Source: Thereva unica
Lineage: Eukaryota > Arthropoda > Insecta > Diptera > Therevidae
Length of the DNA: 64,000 bases
Assembly: GCA_949987705.1 (NCBI GenBank)
Contig: OX465283.1
Span: forward strand, 158,177,850 to 158,241,849
Direction: 5' to 3'
Shown: piece by piece, positions 10,625 to 20,984 of the stretch
Numbering within the stretch: the first letter of the stretch is position 1
Layout: every line of letters starts with the position of its first letter
Position numbers and translations under genes: made by a program
The notes under the pieces: model-generated
Database searches by the model: none
The model's input: only the letters and a program-made list of their open reading frames with translations
What the model was told of the DNA's origin: nothing

Positions 10625-10985
10625 TTTAGCATTTTTTCTGGACAAACATGGCTGCAATTGCCTGTAGGATACGTCTGTCTATTTTATCTTGCTCCTCATT
10701 GTTGTTAGATATTATGGATCCTAGGATTTATCAACTATGTATGGGTGAGTTTCAAAATGCATCACTGCGGAATTCAGCAATTCTTCAGTTGAATTCTACA
10801 GTGATAATGTATCTGTGAACTGACGCTATCTTTATATTGTGACCCTCGACTTGAAGCTTTCCTTGACGACTTGTTCTGTTAGATGGATACTGTATCACAG
10901 CTATGGTTTTGTCCTTATTTATTTAGACCCTGTTTCCTGACCCGATATTTTCGGCTCTTTATCATTTTCACCTCTGCAGAATGAC
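10625..10985 (-). pseudogene. RTE-like RT C-terminal relic
   Basis: Minus-strand translation in broken frames gives LNKDKTIAVIQYPSNR, LQVEGHNIKIASVHR and ILGSIISNNNEEQDKIDRRI, matching the post-core region of RTE-clade RTs (LxVNxxKTK, then YLGSxIxxxxxxxxEIxxRI). There are stops and frameshifts. The YADD core is absent. Confidence 0.45.
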
Positions 10986-10991
10986 ATAGAA

Positions 10992-11022
10992 CAGGACGCT
11001 CAGAGCTTAGGGATGCCAAACT
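10992..11022 (+). repeat. Short fragment of RTE 3' region
   Basis: AGGACGCTCAGAGCTTAGGG and the following bases match 18094-18124 with one visible difference. This is a 31-bp scrap of the RTE family represented at 16908-18230. The interval 11023-11479 shows nothing else. Confidence 0.55.
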
Positions 11023-11479
11023 GAGTACTCTCGAGTACTTGCAGCTACCTCTGCTATTTTATGTTTTGCTCGTATTTACTTCTCATCTCGAAAATCACGT
11101 TCCATTGAGAATCGGGAATATATCGCCCAATGATGCGCAGCTATTTTCGTCACTTCCACCCACAGCTGCAGCTACTGAACAACATCGTTATTTTCCTCTG
11201 AGATGAGTGTTGATAAAGATGACAATATGAAAGAAGTGGAAATAGAAGAGATAAAGAAATAATCAACAAATTTTTTATCATGTAACCTATGGACTAGGCC
11301 TACTGGGGTTACCATGTAAACACATGCTGCTTGCATTCTAGTTCAAAGGTGGGGCGAAAATGAATGAAGCGCGATGCCCTAGTTTTCTCATCCCCATATC
11401 TCGAAAACTCTTGGTTCTACGTAAATTTTGCCGGTCAGTTGACAAAATTATTTGTGACCCCAGAATAAAGAAAGGAAAA

Positions 11480-11980
11480 TCTTTAGTTAGGTCTTGTATC
11501 TGGTCATACCGCGACACTGGTATAGGAAATGCTGCCGGGAACAATGTCGGATCATACACCACAACACTGGTCCAGGAAACATTCCTCAGGTATTCGGTCG
11601 GTAGGTGTTATGTCTGTGGTCTAACAATGCCGGATCGTACACCACGACACGGTATAGGAATCGCAACTTCGGCACATAGTCGGATCGTACACCACGACAC
11701 GGTCTAGGACCGGAGAAGGTGACCTCTCCGGAACGAGCCTGATTAAAGACTGAATTTTAGCCTTGTGAAGCGCTTTATTTTATAGTCAGAAAGCTCGTCG
11801 GCGTAGGAAGCTTTAACGTTTCGAAGTGAACTTTCAAAGGAGAATCACCCAGCCTGCTGAATAAATATTTATTTTTCCTAAAGCTTTGTTAGGAGATGCC
11901 TTCTAGAGTTGAAACGGGTTACTTTTGTATTTTTCTAAGAGAGGGTTCTTAGTAACGAATGTTGTTCGTTACACTCTTCT
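11480..11980 (+). repeat. Dispersed repeat D, copy 1, with internal tandem motifs
   Basis: The first part holds four diverged copies of a GGATCGTACACCACGACAC-type motif (near 11499, 11547, 11627 and 11681). An A+T-rich part follows with repeated AAGCTTT-like words. The same architecture occurs at 22590-22960. It may be a solo LTR or a non-autonomous element; its type is not established. Confidence 0.5.
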
Positions 11981-12033
11981 GCATTATTTTCAATAAAAGT
12001 TATATACTCTTATTGAGCGACCATTTCATCTCC

Positions 12034-12056
12034 TTCATCATCATCATCATCATCCA
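12034..12056 (+). repeat. (ATC)n microsatellite
   Basis: A short CATCATCATC run. The surrounding interval 11981-12909 holds no recognised gene. Confidence 0.8.
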
Positions 12057-12214
12057 TTAATTTTTCTACGACTTCCTCCATTTCTAGTTTTTTTTAGACT
12101 CAAAGCTGTTGCAAGTTTGGCCTGCACACTTTGCCCAGTATTCCGAGCAACGCAAAACATGTTTTATACATTCTTAACCTATCATATCCTTTTTCTATCT
12201 TCGAGCTAAGCCTA

Positions 12215-12255
12215 CTACCAGACATTGCACCATGAAGTAAAGGACATGACGGGCG
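12215..12255 (+). repeat. Short dispersed repeat (pair with 15250-15300)
   Basis: CATTGCACCATG followed by GACATGACGGGC matches the reverse complement of 15250-15300 (CATTGCACCATGGC, GACATAACGGGC). It is a fragment of an unidentified repeat family. Confidence 0.45.
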
Positions 12256-12909
12256 TATAAAGGATAGCGATACCTAACCTACAAATAAAAATAAAAAACA
12301 CAAGTGCAAGTGTTAAGGTAGCTTTTCTGGCATCTGCATTTGAGGTCTTTCAATATCTCGACAAATGTCGGGTCAACAAATGTCGTCACTAATTGATCGT
12401 CTTTTAGTTCCGAGTACGTCACGACAAATAAGTTGGTGAGAAGTAGGGATGTACAAGAAAAGTAGCAATACCTGAATATAATATGTAGTTGCAACACTAA
12501 TCTCTGCTTCAAATACGTTTCAACAGTAGATTCATTAAAACAAATCAATTAAGATGTTTATAAAAAGTCAAGATACTCCCACGTGACTCATATATCACTG
12601 CAAACAGAAGTTAAATATATCTGACCTTAGTTAATAATGTCGACCTTATATTTGCAGTTGTATAAAAATAAATTAGTACTTACTGTAGTGAATGGCCCAA
12701 TCTACATTAGTAATGCTTCAGCAGCAGTAGAACCATATTTTTATGAGATAGGTGTAGAAAGGGCATGCAGGAACCGTAGTAACCTGCTCACGAGAAAATG
12801 TCGGCGTGAAAACTCAACACTTTCTCGTCTCGCCTTCGCCTACTCCTCTTGCTCGCGGTTAGCAAGTGTAATTATCGACACGCACGCAGATATCTCTGTG
12901 TAAAGACAA

Positions 12910-13162
12910 TTTTCACATATTCAACTGAAGATAAAACAGTTCTCAGTTCATTCAACTGAACTCGAACTGAAGTTAAAAGTTCACTCAAAAGAGAGTTGAT
13001 CTACTGGAATAATGAAATGCCATTCCAGTAAGCTTTTGTATTTCTGACTTAAGACGAAAAAAATAGAAGAATTTCAAGCATGAACTGAACATGAACTGAG
13101 CTTTAACCAGTGTTAACATATGGGGAGTGAACTGAACGTTATTGAACTGAGATTAGTGAAGC
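12910..13162. repeat. Dispersed repeat E, copy 1
   Basis: It shares TTTTCACATATTCAACT, TCAACTGAACTCGAACTG, CTCAAAAGAGAG and CTGGAATAATGAAAT with 45968-46250 and 57990-58308. The repeated TCAGTTC and GAACTGA words give it a self-complementary character. No coding capacity. Confidence 0.65.
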
Positions 13163-13279
13163 TGGGGCCGTACTCGAATTAATTATGTCAGCTAAACTAG
13201 TACGTTTGATATAATTACATAATCCATCTCGAGATGAATGCCTAATTAAGAGTTCAGATCATTCTTACAGATGCCTTCC

Positions 13280-13490
13280 AAGCTAATCATGGGCTCAAAC
13301 AAGGAAATGGGCCTAGCCTTAGAACCAGTCATTCGAAAGACGTCAATTAAACGAAACTACACTCTGGTAAACAAATCCGCTAAGGTGGTAGGGTATGCCG
13401 ATGACATCAACCTAGGAGGCAGGTCAATCAGAGTTGAAATGGTACTAAAAGATTAAAGAAACAGCCAAAAAATAGGCTTCAGCCTTACAC
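13280..13490 (+). pseudogene. RTE-like RT core fragment
   Basis: It holds HGLKQGNG, then LALEPVIRKT and VVGYADDINLGGRS, matching the GLxQGDGLxPxLFNLALExVIR...YADDI core of RTE-clade RTs. A deletion and frame change lie between QG and LALE. The YADD box is kept, but both flanks are lost or broken. Confidence 0.6.
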
Positions 13491-13585
13491 CTAACCTAGA
13501 GTAACCTAAAACTCCCTTCGAATATTTAAAATACAGAACGCCTCTTCCAATAGCTGAAAATTGGCAGTAGAAGCTAGTATACATA

Positions 13586-13612
13586 CTTATGTATGTATGT
13601 GTATGTAATATT
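13586..13612 (+). repeat. (TATG)n microsatellite
   Basis: A short TATGTATGTATG run with slight interruption. Confidence 0.75.
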
Positions 13613-13789
13613 CAAATGCTCGACTTGAACTACAAAATTTGCAACCCGATTCTTGACGTCCAGTTTTTATTGATTTCCATTATTGGACGCCGTGACTATA
13701 TTTGCCTCACAGACTGTTTCGCTTTTGATGTTTAGTTTAGGAAAAACCTAAGGCGATCAACTATTGTTCACCGATTTGCTGCAAGTGGA

Positions 13790-14451
13790 ATAATGTTTGT
13801 ATTTTAGGCGATATTCAGCGAATGACGGCGGCAGTGCTTAGATTGCATTAGAGTCACCTGCCGAACACTTGCCGAAATACTCGCAGAACGAAAGTTCCAA
13901 TGGAAGTTTCGAAGTTCAGAATTAATTTGCACCAATCCGAATTTGCATCGAAATGAAGCCGATTTGCATGTCGCCGCCGCAAGTCGAGCAAAAACAAATA
14001 AACGCGGAAAATTTTATCTTTCTTAAGTGAAAAACTCGAAAAAAATACCGCAATTTTGATGTTTAAGCTTTTTCCCGGCAGTCGTCGCTCCAGATTTCCT
14101 CCAGCGCCCGACGTTCCTCCATTGAACTCGCGTCGAGGAGAAGACGAATTCTAGTCAAAGTTTGCGATTGAAAAAAGTGTGTTTTGTGTGCCAGGGAAAC
14201 GCTTCAAAACGAAATTATCGAGAATGAACAGTTAAGCGGTTTTCCAAGAACTAGAAGAAGAGTCATACGCGGCGGCGCAGCTCGTGTGAGTTTCTGCTAA
14301 GACAAAAGAAGAAAAAGTCCGCGCCGTTCACATCGTAACGTGAGTGCATTTTGGACGCAGAAAACCTTGAAAATAATTCACAGTTAGGTGAAGATTTTTG
14401 CTCTGTCGCTGCTGCAAGAAGCGGCCGTCATCTTGCGAGTGCACTGAGATC
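13790..14451 (+). promoter_or_regulatory. Candidate promoter and 5' leader of a host gene
   Basis: This segment is unique in the window, CpG richer, and has the look of a fly 5' untranslated leader. Possible donors are ACGTGAGTGC near 14338 and TCGTGTGAGT near 14283. No TATA box or initiator with correct spacing could be fixed. It leads into a possible start at 14452. Confidence 0.3.
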
Positions 14452-14619
14452 ATGCCTAGAATAATACTGCGCCGCAAAAATGTCATTATGCTGGTGTGTG
14501 TCGGTGTGTGTGTGGCTGTGTGTATGAGAAAATGCACTTTAAAACGAGGGCTTCACCCATTCTCAGCCGTTTTCTTTGCAGAAGTCGCCACGGGCTCAAA
14601 AACTTTAAAATGCAAATGA
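14452..14619 (+). CDS. Possible N-terminal exon of a membrane protein (weak)
   Basis: The frame reads MPRIILRRKNVIML and then a hydrophobic VCVGVCVAVCM stretch, the layout of a type II signal anchor: basic residues then a membrane segment. An in-frame upstream ATG exists at 14398. The hydrophobic part is encoded by a TG-rich simple repeat, so this could be chance; a splice donor could lie at the GTGTGT after 14493. No homology is recognised and the frame stops at 14617-14619. The following 14620-14900 is GC rich without a gene I can defend; 14901-15429 holds nothing. Confidence 0.25.
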   Translation: MPRIILRRKNVIMLVCVGVCVAVCMRKCTLKRGLHPFSAVFFAEVATGSKTLKCK

Positions 14620-15249
14620 AAATTAGCGTGGATGCTGCGCACAACATCGCTGGCCCGCTAGTGCCGCGCGCTGAGCCCCGCTCGGCCCGCCCCGTGCGCC
14701 CGCGTGACTCAACGCAATCTCGGCAAACATTAGAAAACTGTGGAACTGCGCACGGTCTTTTGTCCACTGCTGGATTGCCACTTACCAATTCGCGATGAAA
14801 GAAGCATTCTCGGGGCCCGCTGAGAAAATTCTTGACGCCTTGAGTTTTCGCGATAGGAGCCTCCACCATCGGGGCCAGCGCCGCGCAACAAGGTGAACTA
14901 GTTTCCAGTGGAATAGGCTAGGAGGAAATCGCTAACTGTGTGTGGGCTTTCGGGTATCATAAGTTGCTCTTTTATTTTGGATAGTTGCGCAAATATTTTT
15001 TCGAGTTGCAACTTGACACTGTTTGAAACTAGGAGGATTTCGTGTGGTGGAATGGGACGGATTAGTGAATCTGTACAAACACTGAAGATGGAATAAGATA
15101 AAAAACAACTATGTTAAGGGCAAAGTCAAGTGTTGAGCATTTTTAGAAAACAATCTCTTTTGCTAATTACTTAGTCATTCTTTGTACTTATTCGTCTCTA
15201 GAACTAAAATACGGCCTTAGCCTAGGTCAGCTCAGGTTCACTCTTTGTG

Positions 15250-15300
15250 CCATCAGCCCGTTATGTCGTTCATGCCATGGTGCAATGTATAGTAGTAAGC
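15250..15300 (-). repeat. Short dispersed repeat (pair with 12215-12255)
   Basis: Inverted relative to the copy at 12215-12255, with CATTGCACCATG and GACATAACGGGC on the minus strand. Confidence 0.45.
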
Positions 15301-15429
15301 TTAGCTCCAAGGATAGGATAGATTAGGGGAAAAAGGGGAGGATGTTGGAGAAGAAAACAAGGAACCCTTCCTTTGAACTCTTGAGTTCAGGAATACTGTT
15401 GAAGGTTGTTCCAAACGAAAGTATCTGAG

Positions 15430-15830
15430 AGATTAAAGCTTGGCCTGAAAGCATTGGTCTGACAGTTGCTGACACAAAACCGAAGATGATCTGATCAGCA
15501 AACTGAGAAAAGAAGCGTCCGTAAGGATCTAGGTATGGGAAGAGATCATCCACTCACAGTCCGCCGTAAGGTGCCTGAGAGTGATGATCGACCGGAGTCT
15601 TAATTTTAAAGCTCACTTGGAGGTCACAGTGGATAAAGCGTTTGCTATTTGTGCATTGGGGGGTCTATTTGTGAGGGAGGGGGGCCTAGACCAAGCCGTC
15701 GCCGTAATAGGTAGGTTCGTTAGCTCAGCCTTGGTTTACGCAGCGCTAGTCTGGCTAAAACCGATGAAGATACCTACATATATCCGCCAAGCAAAAAAAT
15801 TAAGCTGGTTAATTTTTTAAAAGAGCATAT
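15430..15830 (+). pseudogene. R1/I-like RT C-terminal relic
   Basis: Broken frames give IKAWPESIGLTVADTKPKM, then MIDRSLNFKAHLEVTVDKA and VSSALVYAALVW. These match the segments after the RT core of R1/I-group non-LTR elements (WLxSVGLxLADxKTE; LGVMIDxRLxFKxHL; LLYAAPVW). Stops between the segments show decay. The piece from 15581 to 15820 remains open as 79 codons but is not a gene by itself. Confidence 0.6.
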
Positions 15831-15956
15831 ACGCGCTCGCAACTAGCATGCATTGCGAACAAATGCACCTACCACAAGTGGTAAGGATGCTACCAGTACA
15901 GACATAAAAATATAAAAATGATTTCACCACTGTTACAGGTATGTTCGTAACCGACC

Positions 15957-16071
15957 GTTCCAAACTCGAGGATAGTTTTACCAAGTGGTCCCCGCACTTA
16001 GTACTAACCATACCTAATGCCGCTTGACCTACGGAATCGAACGAAAGCCTTTCTGTGTCTTTTTGGTCACC
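15957..16071 (-). repeat. 5S rRNA-derived segment (copy 2)
   Basis: The reverse complement runs GGTGACC, GTTCGATTCCGTAGG, CAAGC, then GGTTAGTACTAAG and GGGGACCACTTGG, following insect 5S rRNA. The adjacent lower-coordinate sequence (TGTACTGGTAGC on the minus strand) resembles that next to the copy at 54799. Confidence 0.7.
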
Positions 16072-16429
16072 CTATACAAGTTCTTAAAGCTCCAATTTTG
16101 CTCCTAAAAAAGTGTTGCGTACCGCGCTTCTTTTAGTGTATGAGATTCGGGACATAGGGTGGGACTAGAGGCTTCACTAACGAAGGAAAAAGAGAAAGGC
16201 AAAGAAACCTTGGGAGTTTTGGCAGCTAGATAAAAGCTGGCCTCACGCCGCAACGTTTTGCTACAAAAGCCTGTAACGAGGAAGAGTGGAAGACCAAGAG
16301 GTTTTGTTAGTGGGTTCGAGTGGCATGCTACTGAACCGGCATGTAGAAGCCCAAATAAGAATCGTGGCCAAAAAAGGGAGGAGGGACCGAATGTAGGACT
16401 TGTATATTAAGCTTGGTCGATGGTTGGCG

Positions 16430-16640
16430 GAAGAACTTGAACTACGGAGGCTTGTTTGGCGATTTGGAATATGTGGTCATTCCACCGTAGGTCTTTGGCT
16501 AATGTCACGCCTAATGTTCTAAGCGATAGATTAGCCATCAGTACTATACCAACCACTGACGCGGATGAAAGGTGTTGCACATTTTATTGGAAATGGAACA
16601 GTCCTTAATTTTGTAGATTTTGGTGGCCCAAATTGGGGTT
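16430..16640 (-). pseudogene. Non-LTR RT C-terminal relic (Jockey/CR1-like)
   Basis: Minus-strand frames give LRTLGVTLAKDLRWNDHIFQ and IAKQASVVQVLPP, the LGxxxxxDLxWNDHIFxIAKxA motif of Jockey/CR1-type RTs. Frames are broken outside this core. Related to the relic at 530-900 on the other strand. Confidence 0.55.
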
Positions 16641-16907
16641 ATGTTCAATAGATCATTGCGGGGCACCGGCACAGATAATGTTCGGTTGAGATTTTACACC
16701 ATACAATGCTATCTTGAGTGAACGCAATGTCCGGAAACCAAACTCTCGATCCAGTTATTTAGAAGTGGGTCAATGGCAATAGAACAAGGCAGGGTGCCAA
16801 ACTCTATCAAAAGGCTTAAGATCCCAGATGTACACTAAGGTTGTGGATGGACTTTATAAGCTATGGTTTTTGGAAAAAATATTTGTAGGTAATGTTCATC
16901 TCTAACT

Positions 16908-18230
16908 ACGCACTAATTATCGCGGTATAACGTTGTTGAGTACCGTGTATAAGATATTCTCCGCTATCCTACAAAACAGGATGGCCCCATACGCCAGAAA
17001 CATCATAGGCCATTACCAGTGTGGCTTCAGCCCAGGCAAATCAACGACTAATCAGATTTTCACCTTGAGGCAGGCTATGGAAAAATGTCTAGAGTTTCAA
17101 AACTCAATTCAACACCTCTTCATAGACTTTAAAGCCGCCTATGATAGCATAGCCAGGGTAGAACTCTACAAAGCCATGAGAGAATTCGGCATCCCCAACA
17201 AACTGACAAGACTATGTAGGCTGAGCATGATCAATGTGTCAAGCCAAGTAAAGGTATCCGGAACACTGTCCAGACCAATCAACATCTATAAAAGACTCCG
17301 ACAAGGGGACGGTCTGGCCTGCCTCCTTTTCAACCTGGCGTTGGAGAAAGTGATCCGAGATTCGGGCGTGACATCAAGGGGTACAATCCTCCACAAGTCC
17401 ACCCAATTACTGGCTTACGCAGACGACATTGACATCATTGGAAGAACAACAACAGCTGTACAAGAAGCTTTCACTCAGATTGAGCAAGCGGCAGGAAATC
17501 TGGGACTGCACATTAACGAAAGCAAAACAAAGTACATGGTGGCCTCGTCTGGAAGAACATCTAACATTGGTCCCACAATCAAGGTAGCGGAACACGAGTT
17601 TGACGTGGTAAAATCATTTACCTACCTTGGGTCAATAATAGCATGGAACCAGAAATACGCGCACGACTGCTAAAAGCCAACAAGGCCTACTATAGTCTGT
17701 CAAGGCTCTTTAAATCCAAGCATCTAACCATAACGTCTAAACTTTTACTATATAAGACGATGGTCTTACCCGTTCTCACATATGCATCCGAAACGTGGGT
17801 GCTTAGCAAAAAGCACTCAAACCTCTTGGGCGTGTTTGAGAGGAAAATACTTCGGAGGATTGTTGGCCCCGTATGTGAGGAAGGACGATTCCGGAGACTC
17901 TACAATGACGAGAACTACGAGCGCTATCGCGACATAGATGTTGTGAAGAAAATAAAGCTCGGTAGGCTCCGGTGCGCAGGGCATCTAGCTCGTATGAGTG
18001 AAGATGAGCCTGCTCGGAAAGTTCTCTGCGGTAAGGCCTATGGGGTGCGACAGCGAGGGAGGCCCAACCTTCGCTGGAAGTATGGCGTGGACCAGGACGC
18101 TCAGAGTTTAGGGATGCCAAACTGGATGACATCGGCTCAGAATCGGGACCGGTGGAGAAAACAGTTGCGCGAGGCCAGGACCGGATCCCGGTTGTAGAGC
18201 CGTTAAAGAAGAAGAAGAAGAATGTTTATC
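16908..18230 (+). pseudogene. RTE-clade non-LTR retrotransposon, 5'-truncated, RT and C-terminal region
   Basis: The RT domain is nearly whole: NYRGITLLSTVYKIFSAIL, GHYQCGFSPGKSTTNQIF, HLFIDFKAAYDSI, RQGDGLACLLFNLALEKV and the catalytic YADDIDIIGR, ending in YLGSII. One frameshift near 17640-17660 splits it into ORFs 16933-17673 and 17643-18197. The second carries the RTE C-terminal pattern (SLSRLFKSK, VLTYASETW, FERKILRRIVGPVC, RLRCAGHLARM, RGRPNLRWKYG). A short 3' untranslated part ends in (GAA)n at 18210-18222, typical of RTE elements. The endonuclease domain is missing, so it is 5' truncated. A decayed paralogue is at 47585-48121 and a very similar 109-bp end at 58632-58740. Confidence 0.85.
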
Positions 18231-18282
18231 TCTCGATAGAATATTAAACCCCCCCCTAACCAAAAATTCTGTGTACGCCCCT

Positions 18283-18365
18283 GGTCCGGGAGCTCAGGTG
18301 TGGATTCGAACCTCGTACCTCTGGGCTCGTAGTTGGGCGCCCTAGGCTACCAAGGCGGACGTGAG
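18283..18365 (-). repeat. tRNA-derived SINE head, copy 1
   Basis: On the minus strand it reads CTTGGTAGCCTAGGGCGCCC, CAGAGGTACGAGGTTCGAAT, the last including a perfect B box GGTTCGAATCC, with an A-box-like TAGCCTAGGG upstream. It lacks the pairing of a true tRNA acceptor stem. A second copy is at 61757-61855. It is most likely a tRNA-derived SINE transcribed by RNA polymerase III. Confidence 0.6.
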
Positions 18366-18369
18366 AACA

Positions 18370-19630
18370 GTCGACAACTATTTCCAAGCAAGAAGTCTTA
18401 TCCATCCTTGAGTATGACTCCAACATTAAGGAATAATCTTTGTTGCGGTGCGGTAAAATATGAGATAAGTATATGAATAAATAGGATTTTTAGGTCACTT
18501 TATTAGAACGAAAGTCATGCGAATTCTGTTTTATTTAAGGGTTATGTTGCAATCATATTTTTTAACGTCATGTTTTTTCTAAAGATTTTCGGAGTACCGA
18601 AATGTAAATTCTGTTACAAAAAACTTTTATTAATATTGTTACAAATATAAATAATTTGTGTGAATTTGTATTTAGGACTAAAATTTGTGATAAAAAAGTC
18701 GCAACACCAGCAAACTTCTTCTGAAGCTTCATAAAAACACCACCGTATAACAAAATTCTGTTTTCTGGTTGATGTCTTTAAGTGCTTTTAGCTCTCAACT
18801 CAACTTTTTAACGTGACGCCTGAAATAAAATAATATTTATATTAAATTTGTCAATTTTATCAACCATTTAATTATTTTATTCATTTTTGTTGGCATTTAA
18901 GGTGTTCAGTTTAATTTCCTCGAAGTCGTTTTGAAACACCTGTCGAAGAGTCGAAACCATACATTATACAAAAAAATAAGACGGCCTTTCCCATTAATGC
19001 ATTAAAATAATACGAGGCCACTTTATTTAATATTTTAAACATTCTTCCTTAAAAAATTCCAGATAAAAGAAGTGTCAAGAATTTTGTGTCCAGAAGTAAT
19101 TTTTGAAGTAACTTTTAAAAATTTATTGTGCTGTGTGTAATTTGTGTAGCGCGTTGTAAATTGTTTTAAATTTAATAATTTTTATTAGAACCTTAATAAA
19201 TTATTGTATTATGTGTTTTTTGTTTATTTTCAGATATGACCACGATTCTACACTTGTTCGTCGTATAGCATCCCGAAAAACATCCCGCATTTTGTGCATT
19301 CCATAATTGTACGTTCCAGAAAACAAGATAATATACACTTAGTACAAAAAAAACTGTTGAAGAAAATTGAAGAAAAGACATAACACAGTGCATTTTACTT
19401 TACATATGTATGTATATTTATAATTTACGTAGAGACTATTGAAAATCTCACTAAACTCAAAAATCAAAAAAAAAAAGACACAAAGTCTGAGAGATATGAC
19501 GAGGAAACAAGATCACAATATGCAATTGATCTCAATAAACTAACAATATTGAAATTGGTGACGCAAAAGATAAAATAATCCAGTATTTTTCAAATGCACG
19601 TAAAGTCTCTGCAAATGTTTCTGTTAGTAC
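18370..19630. other. A+T-rich interval, nothing recognised
   Basis: No transposon motif or convincing coding frame was seen. It lies upstream of the candidate promoter at 19632 and may be its 5' flank. Confidence 0.4.
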
Positions 19631-19631
19631 C

Positions 19632-19790
19632 AGTTACGTCACACAACGTTGTGACGACGGCATTAAATTTTCGTTCGGCAGTGTTTACAATTAATCATTT
19701 GGTGCATGTGTACAATTGTATTCGATTCGTAGCAATAAACAAAATAATCAGTTTCAATAATAGTCGTCGGTTTAATCAATTTGCTAAAAG
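19632..19790 (+). promoter_or_regulatory. Candidate promoter and 5' leader with CRE-like palindrome
   Basis: TTACGTCA near 19636 is a CRE/ATF-like site inside a near palindrome (CGTCACACAACGTTGTGACG). CAGTGTT near 19679 and TCAGTT at 19748-19753 resemble initiators, but no downstream promoter element fits. The leader runs directly into the start codon at 19791. Confidence 0.45.
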
Positions 19791-19884
19791 ATGGCGGAAT
19801 GTTCGTATGCCCGCTGCCTTCAGGAACGTCGCCTTATAAAACGCGAACTGCTGAAATGGTCTAAAAATATGGTATATATTGTTG
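19791..19884 (+). CDS. Candidate first coding exon of a host gene, unrecognised
   Basis: ATG lies in a good context (AAAAGATGG). The 31 codons read MAECSYARCLQER, then RLIKRELLKWSKNMVYIV, with no low-complexity bias and charged, soluble-looking composition. The exon ends at a strong donor, G|GTAAGT (19885-19890), leaving phase 1. Read through the donor, the frame meets a stop after 18 more codons of intron-like A+T-rich sequence. I do not recognise the protein and found no second exon in the window. It is the strongest host coding signal here because start context, codon use and donor agree. It is too short for ordinary ORF filters. Confidence 0.55.
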
Positions 19885-20194
19885 GTAAGTTGGAATTCGT
19901 TTTTTTTTCTTTATTTTTGGTGTATTCTAATATTTCATAAATATATAATTTTACATAAATAATGTCTAGGCTAAGTTTTTGAAGTGGTTATACTTTCATC
20001 GATTATGTTTGTTTTGTGTCTTATGTAAAAAACGATAACAGCCTTTGTACTGGTGTAGTCTCTAGTACTAAGAAGAAGGTTGTGGCACAGTCGAGGTTCT
20101 ACTAATAAACAAATCTTGAGCCGTCATTTTCCTGAAATTTTTTCCTGCAGACTGTCGGCGTGGGAATGACCCATTCGGGACATCCTATGTTGGT

Positions 20195-20550
20195 GCAGAA
20201 GTATTGTCGTAGAGAGTAGTATAGCAAGGCGGGTTCTGGAACCCCCTCACATTTGTGTTTCCCGTTCCCCTCAGATACCGACACTTTTGGAATTTCACTT
20301 CAGCTTTTAAGATTGTGGTTCGTGTCTTCACTAGAATAAAAGCTTATTACACTTTTCGACGAATTTTGGGCCCATGGGCTGGCGATGAACTCACAATTTC
20401 CTTCACAAAAAAGCTTTCATCCTTGCGAAGGCACGAACCTTATTCTTAAAAGCTGAAGTGAAATTTCAAAAGTATCGGGAAAGGCAAATGTGAGGCGGTC
20501 CCAGAACCCTCCATACTATACTACTGTAAAGACAGAAATTTTTGTTTCTG
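20195..20550. mobile_element. Foldback (MITE-like) element with arms of about 100 bp
   Basis: The left arm (20195-20325: GAGTAGTATAGC, GGGTTCTGGAACC, CCTCACATTTG, TTTCACTTCAGCTTTTAAG) is repeated inverted at 20432-20550. The arms are roughly 80-85 percent similar by eye with a central spacer of about 105 bp. No transposase. Target duplication not resolved. It would lie in the intron of the candidate gene starting at 19791. The next 430 bp (20551-20984) show nothing. Confidence 0.7.
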
Positions 20551-20984
20551 TCGCCGTGGTATTTTAAGCAAAATATTCCATGGGAGCAAATAGGTTCATC
20601 GCCGATTTATATTAGGGCGTTGTGTTTTCCCTTTACTTGCCACGTAAAAGATGGTTTGGAGGCCTTAGCTCAAATAAACGAGTTGTTTTGGAGCAAAGAC
20701 ATATTTTAGAATTAGCTAAAGTAGGAATTTGTATTGTATTCTTAAGCAATGCGAGATTCAAAGATGCTTGCTGGTCGATTTGAATCAAACACTCCATCGC
20801 AAATCTTTGGCTAATATCCCGAATAGGATATGATGAGAATTAGATATATTTATTTACTGAATATCCGACATGGTGACCTAACGATTTTTTTACCACTCAT
20901 CTTGCTGAATGCAAATCGAGAGAAATCTGACCAATGACCATATTGGTTCAAGATTTTCTTGTTGTAGGCTTGTAGAGACGGGAA

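Noticed and set aside
18283..18365. Functional tRNA gene
   Set aside because: A and B boxes are present, but an acceptor stem and proper anticodon arm could not be formed; a second diverged copy supports a SINE.
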